Of a DNA stretch of 8,828 bases, positions 1 through 7,024 are shown piece by piece. Source of the DNA: Bacteroidota bacterium (GTDB lineage: Bacteria; Bacteroidota; Bacteroidia; Bacteroidales; Prolixibacteraceae); contig JAUYEQ010000618.1 of the NCBI GenBank assembly GCA_030691295.1, positions 1-8,828 on the forward strand, written 5' to 3'. The notes beneath the pieces were generated by a model that had not been told where the DNA came from, made no database searches, and saw nothing but the letters and a program-made list of their open reading frames with translations. Each line of letters starts with the position of its first letter. Position 1 is the stretch's first letter. Made by a program: the position numbers and the translations under genes.

Positions 1-1
1 A

Positions 2-430
2 CCATCAACTCCTAAAAAGATTGGTATGGGTATGGGAATTGCGGCCTTGGCATTTGTTGTAATGGCTTTTGGTTCGGTTGGCTTACCGGTATTGAGTGAT
101 TTGGAAGCGCAGGGTGGTCTTGATGCATCGTTAAAAGTTACTCCCTGGTTATTGTTTGCGACTTACTTTATTTTAACTGTTGCTGAATTGTTTATTTCAC
201 CTCTTGGAATTTCTTTCGTATCGAAAGTTGCCCCGGCACATATGCAAGGTTTAATGCAGGGTGGATGGCTAACCGCTACTGCGGTTGGGAATTTCTCCTT
301 ATTCCTTGGAGCTATGATGTATGACAATATATCAATTTCAATCACCTGGGGTGTGTTTGCTCTTGTTTGTTTTCTGTCTATGTTTGTAATGCTGGCGATG
401 GTAAAATGGCTCGAACGCATTGCCAAATAA
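2..430 (+). CDS. POT/PTR-family proton-dependent oligopeptide transporter, C-terminal part (5' end outside window)
   Basis: This reading frame is open from the window edge (first full codon at position 2) to a TAA at 428-430, so it is the last roughly 142 residues of a longer protein; the ATG codons at 26 and 32 are internal. The fragment is strongly hydrophobic, with about four membrane-spanning stretches, and ends in a short basic tail. The segment around 190-290 reads E-L-F-I-S-P-L-G, then V-A-P-A-H-M-Q-G-L-M-Q-G, then A-T-A-V-G-N. This matches the conserved late-helix region of POT/PTR2 transporters (DtpT/YdgR type), which import di- and tripeptides with protons across the inner membrane. 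A full-length member would have about 12-14 helices and 450-550 residues. Substrate specificity cannot be judged because the N-terminal E-x-x-E-R motif is off-window. An intrinsic terminator follows 28 bp after the stop, so this is probably the end of its transcript. Confidence 0.88.
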   Translation, partial: PSTPKKIGMGMGIAALAFVVMAFGSVGLPVLSDLEAQGGLDASLKVTPWLLFATYFILTVAELFISPLGISFVSKVAPAHMQGLMQGGWLTATAVGNFSLFLGAMMYDNISISITWGVFALVCFLSMFVMLAMVKWLERIAK

Positions 431-458
431 TATATCATTCTATTATTATCTATTTTCT

Positions 459-484
459 GAGCGACTTCGGTCGCTCTTTTTTTT
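459..484 (+). terminator. Rho-independent terminator of the peptide-transporter gene
   Basis: The sequence shows a 7-bp perfect stem, GAGCGAC (459-465) pairing with GTCGCTC (470-476), closed by the very stable TTCG tetraloop and followed at once by eight T residues (477-484). It lies 28 bp after the transporter stop codon and about 180 bp before the beta-lactamase-like gene, so it should end the upstream transcript and separate the two genes. Confidence 0.93.
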
Positions 485-611
485 CGCTGTAGTTTGAAGA
501 TAAAGGTATCAGCGCCTGAATAAATTAGGAACAGAATTACCCCAAAATATTATTCCATGATGGTTTTTAGGATTCTTGTATAAAGTATAAACAAACTACC
601 GATTAAAGTTA

Positions 612-619
612 TAATTTTG
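612..619 (+). promoter_or_regulatory. Possible Bacteroidota -7 box upstream of the beta-lactamase-like gene
   Basis: TAATTTTG at 612-619 fits the Bacteroidota -7 consensus TAnnTTTG exactly. It would give a start of transcription near 625 and a leader of about 40 nt before the ATG at 667. No TTG -33 element is visible at the usual spacing, and the region is AT-rich, so a chance match is quite possible. The rest of 485-666 holds no gene or clear structure. Confidence 0.3.
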
Positions 620-666
620 AAAGACCTCTTTGAACTTTTCGGATTTGATTCTGTAAACTGTAAGAT

Positions 667-1494
667 ATGATCAATCAATTTGTTCGCATGTGGTTAAATC
701 TATTGATTGCAATCATGGCAATTGTAAGTTCCTGTACAATTCAGCCGGCAAAGAAAGAGGTTCCGCCAAATTTCCAACCCTTTTTTGAAGAATATGGTGT
801 TCAGGGTTGCTTCTTGTTGTACGACCTGAAAAACGATCTCTACCAGATTTATAATTCACATCGCTGTGAGGAAGGTTTTCTTCCGGCTTCGACGTTTAAA
901 ATTCTGAATGCCTTGATTGCGCTCGAAATCGGAATTGTGACCGATGAAAACACGGTGATTCCATGGGATGGAGAAGTCCGTTCTGTAGAAGAATGGAACA
1001 AAGATCACACGCTGGCATCAGCTATTCAATATTCTGCAGTTCCTTATTTTCAGGAAGTAGCGCGACGCATTGGACCTGAACGAATGAAAGAATACATTGA
1101 TGATTCAGATTTCGGACGAATGGACATTTCTCAGGAAACCATCGATCGTTTCTGGCTTTGGGGTGATTCACGGATTACTCCATGGGAGCAAATGAATTTC
1201 ATTATTCACTTCTACAACAATCAATTGCCATTTTCAAGCGAAAATATCGATCTTGTTAAAAAACTAATCATCCTGAAGCAAACCGACAAATGGATTTTTC
1301 GCGGAAAAACAGGCATGACTGTTCAGGATGGAAAAAACATTGGTTGGCTGGTTGGCTACCACGAGGAAAACGGAAATGCCTGGCTGTATGTTTGCAATGT
1401 TGAATCGGGCCAGGAAAACTCAGCAAAGTTCAAAGAAAGCCGCCGCGGAATAACCGAAACGGTCTTCAAATCAATGGGTCTGATGGAGGAATAA
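667..1494 (+). CDS. Class D (OXA-type) beta-lactamase-like serine hydrolase, predicted lipoprotein
   Basis: The 275-residue product has a hydrophobic leader ending in a lipobox, V-S-S-C with the lipidated Cys at residue 23, so the mature protein should be membrane-anchored facing the periplasm. The penicillin-recognising active-site motifs occur in order: S75-T-F-K78 (nucleophile Ser and the Lys that is carbamylated in class D), S123-A-V125, and K214-T-G216 on the beta strand, followed by G226-W-L-V-G-Y. W163 in F-W-L-W-G matches the Trp that shields the carbamyl-Lys. Spacing between Ser, SxV, Trp and KTG agrees with OXA-type enzymes. The usual Y-G-N motif is replaced by F149-G-R151, a clear departure. 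ATG 667 was chosen because the lipobox then sits at a normal distance; M8 could also serve. No Shine-Dalgarno is evident. Hydrolysis of penicillin-type beta-lactams is inferred from family; a sensor-like or weak-hydrolase role is the alternative. It appears monocistronic, with no blaR/blaI partner in the window. Confidence 0.9.
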   Translation: MINQFVRMWLNLLIAIMAIVSSCTIQPAKKEVPPNFQPFFEEYGVQGCFLLYDLKNDLYQIYNSHRCEEGFLPASTFKILNALIALEIGIVTDENTVIPWDGEVRSVEEWNKDHTLASAIQYSAVPYFQEVARRIGPERMKEYIDDSDFGRMDISQETIDRFWLWGDSRITPWEQMNFIIHFYNNQLPFSSENIDLVKKLIILKQTDKWIFRGKTGMTVQDGKNIGWLVGYHEENGNAWLYVCNVESGQENSAKFKESRRGITETVFKSMGLMEE

Positions 1495-1501
1495 ATAGTG
1501 G

Positions 1502-1550
1502 CAGTGTTCAGTAACAGTGTTCATTTCCCATTTCTGATTACTGAACACTG
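1502..1550. repeat. 13-bp perfect inverted repeat with nested direct repeat in convergent gap
   Basis: CAGTGTTCAGTAA (1502-1514) is the exact reverse complement of TTACTGAACACTG (1538-1550), with a 23-nt loop. The loop begins with a second direct copy of the 9-mer CAGTGTTCA (1515-1523), so the 9-mer is present twice directly and once inverted. It fills most of the 71-bp gap between the convergent beta-lactamase-like and acs genes. It could act as a bidirectional terminator, although no T-tract follows either arm, or it could be a copy of a dispersed intergenic repeat. Confidence 0.8.
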
Positions 1551-1565
1551 AGACTGATAACTTTC

Positions 1566-3479
1566 TTATCGCTTCACTTCCACCAACGCGCCATCAATAA
1601 TCTGTACAACAACATCTTCGTCGAGTAAAGTGGTAATATCGCCTAAATTGGAGGCATCGCCCTCGGCCACTTTCCGGAGTATCCGGCGCATAATTTTTCC
1701 AGAACGGGTTTTTGGCAATCCCGGAACAAGTTGAATCAAATCTGGACGGGCAAATGGTCCGATTAAATTGGTAACTGCCATTTTTATACTTTTCCTGATT
1801 CCTTCTTCGCCTCCGGTTGAAAGTTCGCCACAAACCACAAAAGCATAAATTCCCTGGCCTTTTATCGGATGCGGATAACCTACGACTGCCGATTCATTGA
1901 CCAAAGGATGCGAGTTGATGGCATTCTCAATTTCAGCAGTTCCAAGCCGGTGACCTGAAACATTGATCACATCGTCAACACGTCCTAGGATGCGGTAATA
2001 ACCATCTTCGTCGCGCTGTGCACCGTCACCGGTAAAATAAAGATTCTTATACGTTGAGAAATAAGTTTGCCTGAAACGTTCATGGTCTCCCCAAATGGTT
2101 CTGGCCATTCCGGGCCATGGAAATTTGATGCAAAGGTTTCCTTTCACACTGTTGCCAGATTGTTCTTTTCCTTCTCCATCGACTATAATGGGTTGAACTC
2201 CGGGCAACGGCAAGGTTGCAAACGATGGTTTTGTCGGGATAATTCCGGGTATCGGACTGATCATTATGCCACCGGTTTCGGTTTGCCACCAGGTATCTAC
2301 AATTGGGCAGCGGTTTCGGCCAATGTGGTCGTGGTACCAGTGCCAGGCTTCTTCGTTGATGGGCTCCCCAACAGTTCCCAAAACTTTTAGCGACGACAAA
2401 TCTTTATCATTGATATGTTCCATGCCTAGTGCCAGTAAAGACCGGATAGCAGTAGGCGCAGTGTAAAACTGATTGACTTTGTGTTTGTCAACAACATCCC
2501 AAAACCGCCCTGCATCCGGCCAGGTTGGAACGCCTTCAAACATCAGCGTTTGTGCGCCATTCAGGAGCGGACCGTAAACAATGTAGGAGTGACCGGTAAC
2601 CCATCCAATATCGGCAGTACAGAAATACACATCCCCGGCATTGTACTGAAATACATTCATAAAAGTGTAGGCAGTGTAAACCATGTACCCGGCAACAGTA
2701 TGTACAATACCTTTGGGTTTGCCTGTCGATCCTGAAGTATAGAGGATAAAAAGGTTGTCTTCGGCATCCATTTCTTCAGCCGGGCAAACATCTGATTGTC
2801 CTTCGATGGCATTGTGCCACCAAATGTCGCGTCCTTCAACCATGTTAACTTTAGAATTGGTTCGCTGATAAACAACTACCTTTTTAACACAGTCGCATGA
2901 TTCCAAAGCTTCATCAACAATTTTCTTGAGAGGTGTAATTTTTTCACCCCGGAAACCACCATCAGCGGTTAATAACACTTTTGTTTCGGCATCAATAATG
3001 CGATCGGAGAGTGAAGCTGCTGAAAATCCTGCAAAAACCACTGAATGAACTGCACCAATCCGGGCGCAGGCGAGCATGGCAATGGTTAGTTCAGGAACCA
3101 TCGGCATGTAAATGGCCACCCGATCGCCTTTTTGTACCCCAAGCCCTTTTAGTGCGTTGGCAAATTTATTGACTTCCTTGTGTAATTCGTTGTATGATAA
3201 TGTTCTGGTTTGCTCTTCCGGATTGTTGGGTTCCCAAATAATAGCAGCCTGGTTTCCAATCGTGTAAAGATTACGTTCAAATATGTTTTCTGTAATGTTT
3301 AGCTTTCCGCCTAAAAACCATTTTACCGAAGGTCCTTCAAAATCCCACTCCAGAACTTTGTCGCAGCGTTTATGCCAGTAAAAACTTCCGGCAATTTCTG
3401 CCCAAAAGGCTTCGGGGTTGACAAGGCTCTTTTGATACTCGTGAATGTAACCTCCTAAACTGTGAATTTTTGGTACCAT
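1566..3479 (-). CDS. acs: Acetyl-CoA synthetase, AMP-forming (acetate--CoA ligase)
   Basis: Complete 637-residue cytoplasmic enzyme, close to the usual Acs length of about 640-660. It activates acetate with ATP to acetyl-AMP, then transfers the acetyl group to CoA, scavenging acetate into central metabolism. The N-terminus (S-L-G-G-Y then Y-Q-K-S and P-E-A-F-W) is the normal Acs N-terminal domain, which supports the ATG at 3479. The adenylate-forming motifs are all present: Y247-T-S-G-S-T-G-K-P-K-G phosphate loop; D395-T-W-W-Q-T-E-T-G with W398 at the position that limits the acyl pocket to acetate; Y481-F-T-G-D; the G499-R-V-D-D hinge; S508-G-H-R-L-G-T; and the C-terminal K-T-R-S-G-K595-I containing the catalytic Lys that is acetylated for regulation in other bacteria. 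A propionate-specific ligase is less likely given W398. It is divergent from the sugar-isomerase gene and convergent with the beta-lactamase-like gene, so it is probably monocistronic. Confidence 0.97.
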   Translation of the reverse strand: MVPKIHSLGGYIHEYQKSLVNPEAFWAEIAGSFYWHKRCDKVLEWDFEGPSVKWFLGGKLNITENIFERNLYTIGNQAAIIWEPNNPEEQTRTLSYNELHKEVNKFANALKGLGVQKGDRVAIYMPMVPELTIAMLACARIGAVHSVVFAGFSAASLSDRIIDAETKVLLTADGGFRGEKITPLKKIVDEALESCDCVKKVVVYQRTNSKVNMVEGRDIWWHNAIEGQSDVCPAEEMDAEDNLFILYTSGSTGKPKGIVHTVAGYMVYTAYTFMNVFQYNAGDVYFCTADIGWVTGHSYIVYGPLLNGAQTLMFEGVPTWPDAGRFWDVVDKHKVNQFYTAPTAIRSLLALGMEHINDKDLSSLKVLGTVGEPINEEAWHWYHDHIGRNRCPIVDTWWQTETGGIMISPIPGIIPTKPSFATLPLPGVQPIIVDGEGKEQSGNSVKGNLCIKFPWPGMARTIWGDHERFRQTYFSTYKNLYFTGDGAQRDEDGYYRILGRVDDVINVSGHRLGTAEIENAINSHPLVNESAVVGYPHPIKGQGIYAFVVCGELSTGGEEGIRKSIKMAVTNLIGPFARPDLIQLVPGLPKTRSGKIMRRILRKVAEGDASNLGDITTLLDEDVVVQIIDGALVEVKR

Positions 3480-3574
3480 TGTTATTTCAATTAGGTTTAA
3501 TAAAAGATCGTTTTGTCGGATTAATCAAATTAGGAAACAAGTAAAATGAATTTTAGTTGACAAACAGCAGGTTG

Positions 3575-3582
3575 TATTTTTA
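3575..3582 (+). promoter_or_regulatory. Possible -7 box for the secreted sugar isomerase-like gene
   Basis: TATTTTTA (3575-3582) matches the Bacteroidota -7 consensus TAnnTTTG at all but the last base. The surrounding 10-mer TATTTTTACG recurs upstream of the beta-propeller gene at 6089-6080 on the minus strand. A TTG lies at 3557-3559, but the 15-nt gap is shorter than usual. The predicted leader before the ATG at 3647 is about 55 nt. A second TATTTTCA-like candidate lies at 3614-3621. Confidence 0.3.
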
Positions 3583-3646
3583 CGAATTGCTGATATCGGT
3601 TTCAAAAAATGCGTATTTTCATCAACGAATTTCTAATCGACCAACT

Positions 3647-4645
3647 ATGAAAACTAAACTGACTTTCTACCTGATCATTTCTTCTTTTCTTTTTTCGACA
3701 AATTTATTGGCTCAAAAATTACCTTCAGGAAATCCAAAAGATTTTAAAGTAAAAACCTGCCTGCATTCGGTCAGTTACATGGGAATCTGGCGTGGACAAC
3801 CGCAATTGACCGTTGATCAGTTCCTGGTAAAAGCCAAAGAGGTGGGTTATCAGGGTGTGATGATTGCCGCCAAACGTCCGCACCTTTCTCCGCACGATTA
3901 CGACAAGGCTGCACGTGTTCGCCTGAAAGCAAAAATTGATTCACTTGGATTAACGCTTGTTGGGCTGGCCGGATATACCGATTTTACAGCAGGAATTGAC
4001 AAACCCGGAATCCCGAATGCCGAAATTCAGGCGGCATGGGTTGGTGAGTTAGCCGAAATGGCCAATGATTTAGGGACAAAAGTTGTTCGGGTTTTTACCG
4101 GCTACGAACGCCCCGGAATTCCTTACGACAAACAATACGCTGAAGTAGTAAGTGGATTGAAAATGGCTGGCAAATTGGCGGCCAAATTTGGAGTCACGTT
4201 GGTCGTTCAAAACCACCACGACATTGCCATACACCACGATGCGATGTTCTGGATGTTGAATGAAATAAATATGCCCAATGTGCTGGCTGGTTGGGATGCA
4301 TGGGCGCCAGCGCTCGAAGGGCTCACTTCCGAAGAAATGCGGCAATCGATCCTGACAATGAAACCTTTTCTGGCTCAGACCATTGCCGCCGATTATGTGC
4401 GGCATCCACGTTTCAGTTATGTCAACGACCTGACCAATTATTCGGCGCAACAGCCAGTCATGCGGGCAACGCAAATGGGCAAAGGCATCATCGATTACAA
4501 AACATGGTTTAATACACTGGAGGAAATTGGCTACCAAGGCTGGGTGATTTACGAAATGTGTGAAGTGCTTGAAGGTGGTGGCTCAATGGAAAACATGGAC
4601 CGCACGGCAAAGGTGTTTTTGGATTACATGAAGCAGTTTGAATAG
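3647..4645 (+). CDS. Secreted xylose isomerase-like TIM-barrel protein (sugar phosphate isomerase/epimerase family)
   Basis: The product is 332 residues from ATG 3647. The frame is open upstream to a TTG at 3557, but ATG 3647 directly begins a classic signal peptide (M-K-T-K-L, hydrophobic core, then N-L-L-A-Q near residues 19-23), so the mature protein should be periplasmic. The body fits the AP-endonuclease-2/xylose isomerase-like barrel: alternating strand and helix segments such as E-V-G-Y-Q-G-V (65-71), a polar N189-H-H-D192 motif, G215-W-D217, D249, G278-K-G-I-I-D-Y284, and Y302-E-M-C-E306 near the end. Asp, His and Glu in these positions normally bind a divalent metal. Family members isomerise, epimerise or eliminate on keto-sugars; the substrate is not identifiable here. 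The usual strand-end Glu before N-H is a Gln (Q188). It faces a secreted beta-propeller gene tail-to-tail. An exported epimerase-like protein suggests extracellular 3-keto-sugar or glycoside processing, but that is inference. Confidence 0.85.
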   Translation: MKTKLTFYLIISSFLFSTNLLAQKLPSGNPKDFKVKTCLHSVSYMGIWRGQPQLTVDQFLVKAKEVGYQGVMIAAKRPHLSPHDYDKAARVRLKAKIDSLGLTLVGLAGYTDFTAGIDKPGIPNAEIQAAWVGELAEMANDLGTKVVRVFTGYERPGIPYDKQYAEVVSGLKMAGKLAAKFGVTLVVQNHHDIAIHHDAMFWMLNEINMPNVLAGWDAWAPALEGLTSEEMRQSILTMKPFLAQTIAADYVRHPRFSYVNDLTNYSAQQPVMRATQMGKGIIDYKTWFNTLEEIGYQGWVIYEMCEVLEGGGSMENMDRTAKVFLDYMKQFE

Positions 4646-4781
4646 AGTCTTGAAGTAAATTCTTCGGGTTGGAAATCCGAGGTCGCGAAGTCCTGGAAAG
4701 CAACAATTCCGGTTAACGAAATAAATTCAGATAGTGCTCTTTATCTTTCAGAAAATTGAAAGCCTGTGCGTAATTAAATCA
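4646..4781. other. Convergent intergenic gap, no clear terminator
   Basis: This 136-bp gap separates the tail-to-tail isomerase-like and beta-propeller genes. The only structure I can see is a weak 6-bp inverted repeat, CTTTCA (4745-4750) with TGAAAG (4757-4762), which lacks a T-tract. No open frame here looks coding. Confidence 0.45.
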
Positions 4782-6056
4782 TTATTTACCAATACAATAC
4801 AAACTTTTGTCGGTTCGATACAAAACGACATCCCTCAAAATGGCTGGTGTTGCAAAAACTTCGCCCGGAAGCTGGTTCACGGTTTCAATGTCCAGTTTTC
4901 GTCCTTCTTTAATTACCGTTGTTTCTCCTTTTGCTGAAGTAAAATAAATGCGTCCGGTAGCGCAAATGGGCGAAGCGTAGTGTTTGTTTTTCATGCGCTG
5001 CGAATAGAGTACTTTCCCTGTTTTTGCATCGATACACGAAAGCATATTTTGGGTGTCAATGGCATAAATCAGTCCGTTGTGGATGACCGGTGTGAGCAGT
5101 TGCAAAACCGGTACCTTGAGTTTCCACAAAACGTTGGTTTTTGCAATGTCGCCTTTCCCGTCAGGATTAACGGCAATGAGTTCGGTGTATTTTTCGCCAT
5201 CGGGCGAATCCACAAATCCGGGGATAAAATAAATCAAACCGTTTTCTTCTATGGGCATCGCAATCGTCGAATCAATTCCCTGCACAATCCGCCAAACTTC
5301 CTGCCCGGTTAGTGGATCAAAAGCCTGGCAAATGGCCGAACCGTTCGAAATCAGCAGGTCACGGCCTTTTACGTTGACAATCAGTGGAGTGATGTATGCT
5401 TTTTTGCCGATGGGAGCCAACGGTTCATAAATATTTTCAGGGCGTTCGGTTCTCCAAACGGTCTTTCCCGTGTTTTTGTCGAGCGCAACAAGGTATTGCA
5501 CATCGGTTCCTTCCAAATGAAGAATGAGCAGGTTTTTATAGATAACAGGCGATGAACCAGGCCCCTGCACGTGTTTGCAATTCAAATCGGTACGCTTCCA
5601 GACCGGTTTCCCGTCGGAGGTTTTCAGACAGGCTGTACCATAAGTTCCGAAATGAACATACACAAAACCTTCTTCGATGCACGGTGTGGGCGTTGCGTAC
5701 GTATTGATGGAATGTTTCGACTCCACCGAATCGGGCGAAAATAGCGGAAGGTCGAAAATTACCTTTCCGGTTTTGAAATCGAGGCAAACTGCATTCATCG
5801 TTTTGCCATCTTCCGAAGCCGTTGTCAGCCAGACCTGGTCGCCCCAAACCACCGGCGACGACCAGCCATTGCCTGCCAAATCGGTTTTCCAGCGGATGTT
5901 GCTGTCAGCACTCCATTTTACAGGTGGATTGGCCGATTTCGAAATTCCGTTCAGTTTACTTCCCCTGAAATGTGTCCAGTTGGCTTGCTGGGCGCTTGAT
6001 TCAAATGACAGCAGAAATAAAAACAGCAAAAAGTAAAACGGATATCTGGATTTCAT
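4782..6056 (-). CDS. Secreted PQQ-like beta-propeller repeat protein
   Basis: The 424-residue protein has an N-terminal signal peptide (Lys/Arg, then a Phe/Leu-rich core to about residue 16, then S-S-A-Q-Q around 20-24), so it is exported. It then begins W27-T-H-F-R-G and N-G-I-S, the opening typical of outer-membrane or periplasmic PQQ-like propeller proteins, where W-P-Q-F-R-G is common. At least five propeller blades are visible through the D-x-x-T-G-K-x-x-W type motif: D93-F-K-T-G-K; S147-D-G-K-P-V-W; D193-K-N-T-G-K-T-V-W; D247-P-L-T-G-Q-E-V-W; and D343-A-K-T-G-K. The fold resembles BamB and the PQQ_2/PQQ_3 domains. I see no dehydrogenase-specific catalytic or heme motif, so a true quinoprotein dehydrogenase is unlikely; a binding or scaffold role is possible. 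ATG 6056 is chosen because it begins the signal peptide. It lies downstream of and codirectional with the glycosidase remnants, but probably has its own promoter. Confidence 0.9.
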   Translation of the reverse strand: MKSRYPFYFLLFLFLLSFESSAQQANWTHFRGSKLNGISKSANPPVKWSADSNIRWKTDLAGNGWSSPVVWGDQVWLTTASEDGKTMNAVCLDFKTGKVIFDLPLFSPDSVESKHSINTYATPTPCIEEGFVYVHFGTYGTACLKTSDGKPVWKRTDLNCKHVQGPGSSPVIYKNLLILHLEGTDVQYLVALDKNTGKTVWRTERPENIYEPLAPIGKKAYITPLIVNVKGRDLLISNGSAICQAFDPLTGQEVWRIVQGIDSTIAMPIEENGLIYFIPGFVDSPDGEKYTELIAVNPDGKGDIAKTNVLWKLKVPVLQLLTPVIHNGLIYAIDTQNMLSCIDAKTGKVLYSQRMKNKHYASPICATGRIYFTSAKGETTVIKEGRKLDIETVNQLPGEVFATPAILRDVVLYRTDKSLYCIGK

Positions 6057-6081
6057 AGCGGTTAGAATTTTAGTTTACCCG

Positions 6082-6114
6082 TAAAAATAGTCTAAAAATC
6101 TTTTAAGCTTACAA
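6082..6114 (-). promoter_or_regulatory. Candidate promoter of the beta-propeller gene
   Basis: On the minus strand TTG (6114-6112) is followed after 22 nt by TATTTTTA (6089-6082), close to the Bacteroidota pattern TTG-N17-23-TAnnTTTG with only the last base differing. Transcription would start near 6075, leaving a leader of about 20 nt before the ATG at 6056. The element falls just after the glycosidase pseudogene remnant. Confidence 0.45.
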
Positions 6115-6197
6115 CTTTTCCTGAATTTGCCGACAACTAAGCAGCTCAAACCAACTGAATTGTATTGAAATTGTCGCTGAAGTGGTGACTGAAGTTT

Positions 6198-6951
6198 ACA
6201 TAAAACCGCCACCCATTCTAATTTTCCGGGGGCTGTCAGTTTCATAATTTTACCGCCTTCACTTTTACTATCAGAAACCAGTTCTCCGCTCCGTATGAAT
6301 ACAATAAATGTTCGTATTTAAGGGAATAAGACAGCATTTTTTCGACAAACCGTTTTTGGTAATTCAGCAAAACCTCAATGTTTCGTTGTTTGGGCGTGGC
6401 GAAGAAAAATGGTTGTTTGTTTTGCCCGGGATGGTCGGGATATTGGGCGGCCAGCGAAGTTTGCTGTTCTGTATAATTGATGTTGTTTGTTGGATTGTAC
6501 GGGTGCGGCGTCCAATTATCGCGCGAATAATCAAAGCGATCCCATACTTCAATCTGCACGATAATGTCTCGTTTAGCTGTTTCTTTCAGGAAAAACTCAA
6601 ACCGCTGCCAGTATTCATGTTCCATTGGTTGAGGTCGAATTTGCCATTGTCGAGCTTTTTAAATGGGTAAAGCTCAAATTTTTTATCCTGACGGTCACTC
6701 ATCGTGTTGCGCACATAGTTCGCGCCTACTGCTTTCATGGAATCGAGATGAGGCACGAGCATTTTTTCAGGCCACTGAAACGGATTGTCGTCGCTGCTGG
6801 CGCCAAGTAACATTACTGGTTTGCCTTTGTATTGCCAGAACCACGGATTTTCTGCCCAAGGTTGGATGCGTTTTTTGGATGTTTTTTCTGAATAACCGCA
6901 TATAAAAACTGAAATACTCAATAAGAGCAAAAATGATTTTAAATTGGTCAT
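6198..6951 (-). pseudogene. Broken gene for an exported glycoside-hydrolase-like TIM-barrel protein (frameshift plus apparent internal deletion)
   Basis: Three pieces in three frames read as one protein. Piece 1 (6951-6619) starts with a hydrophobic signal segment containing F-I-C-G at residues 16-19 (a poor lipobox), then [18 protein letters not shown] and [10 protein letters not shown], ending D-L-N-Q-W-N. Piece 2 (6616-6299) continues naturally with [17 protein letters not shown] and L-K-Y-E-H-L-L-Y. One missing base at about 6617-6619 explains the switch. Left alone, piece 1 stops at 6586. Piece 3 (6293-6198) reads G-E-L-V, then E-G-G-K and L-T-A-P-G-K-L-E-W-V-A-V-L, like the extreme C-terminus of such proteins. 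The central part of the barrel is missing between pieces 2 and 3. About 250 codons remain; intact relatives, from memory, are clearly longer. The gene begins 73 bp after the GH140-like gene on the same strand, suggesting a former operon. Carbohydrate cleavage is inferred from fold and neighbour, and this copy is unlikely to be active. Confidence 0.75.
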
Positions 6952-7024
6952 ATATGATAATCTTAAATTTCGGAATAGAAGTTGAATTGCCTTAATTACA
7001 GGAATACTGCGACTGACTACTTTT

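Noticed and set aside
2067..2390. 107-residue plus-strand open frame inside acs
   Set aside because: The minus strand carries all acetyl-CoA synthetase motifs through this stretch, so this is a shadow frame.
3557..3646. Upstream TTG start giving a 30-residue extension of the isomerase-like protein
   Set aside because: The extension would place the signal peptide internally, while ATG 3647 begins a textbook signal peptide; the stretch more likely holds the promoter and leader.
4070..4537. 155-residue open frame on the minus strand inside the isomerase-like gene
   Set aside because: It lies wholly antisense to a well-supported gene, has no recognisable domain, and its composition looks like a shadow of the coding strand.
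4782..6056. Quinoprotein alcohol or glucose dehydrogenase
   Set aside because: The propeller repeats fit, but the protein is short and I see no catalytic Asp context, disulfide-ring motif or heme-binding C-x-x-C-H.
6614..6621. Programmed ribosomal frameshift at the glycosidase lesion
   Set aside because: There is no slippery heptamer or obvious stimulatory hairpin, and the gene carries a second lesion downstream.
6242..6625. A separate small gene starting at ATG 6625
   Set aside because: The ATG sits inside the preceding frame, and the translated product begins mid-domain (E-Y-W-Q-R-F continuing from N-Q-W-N), so it is the frameshifted continuation rather than an independent gene.
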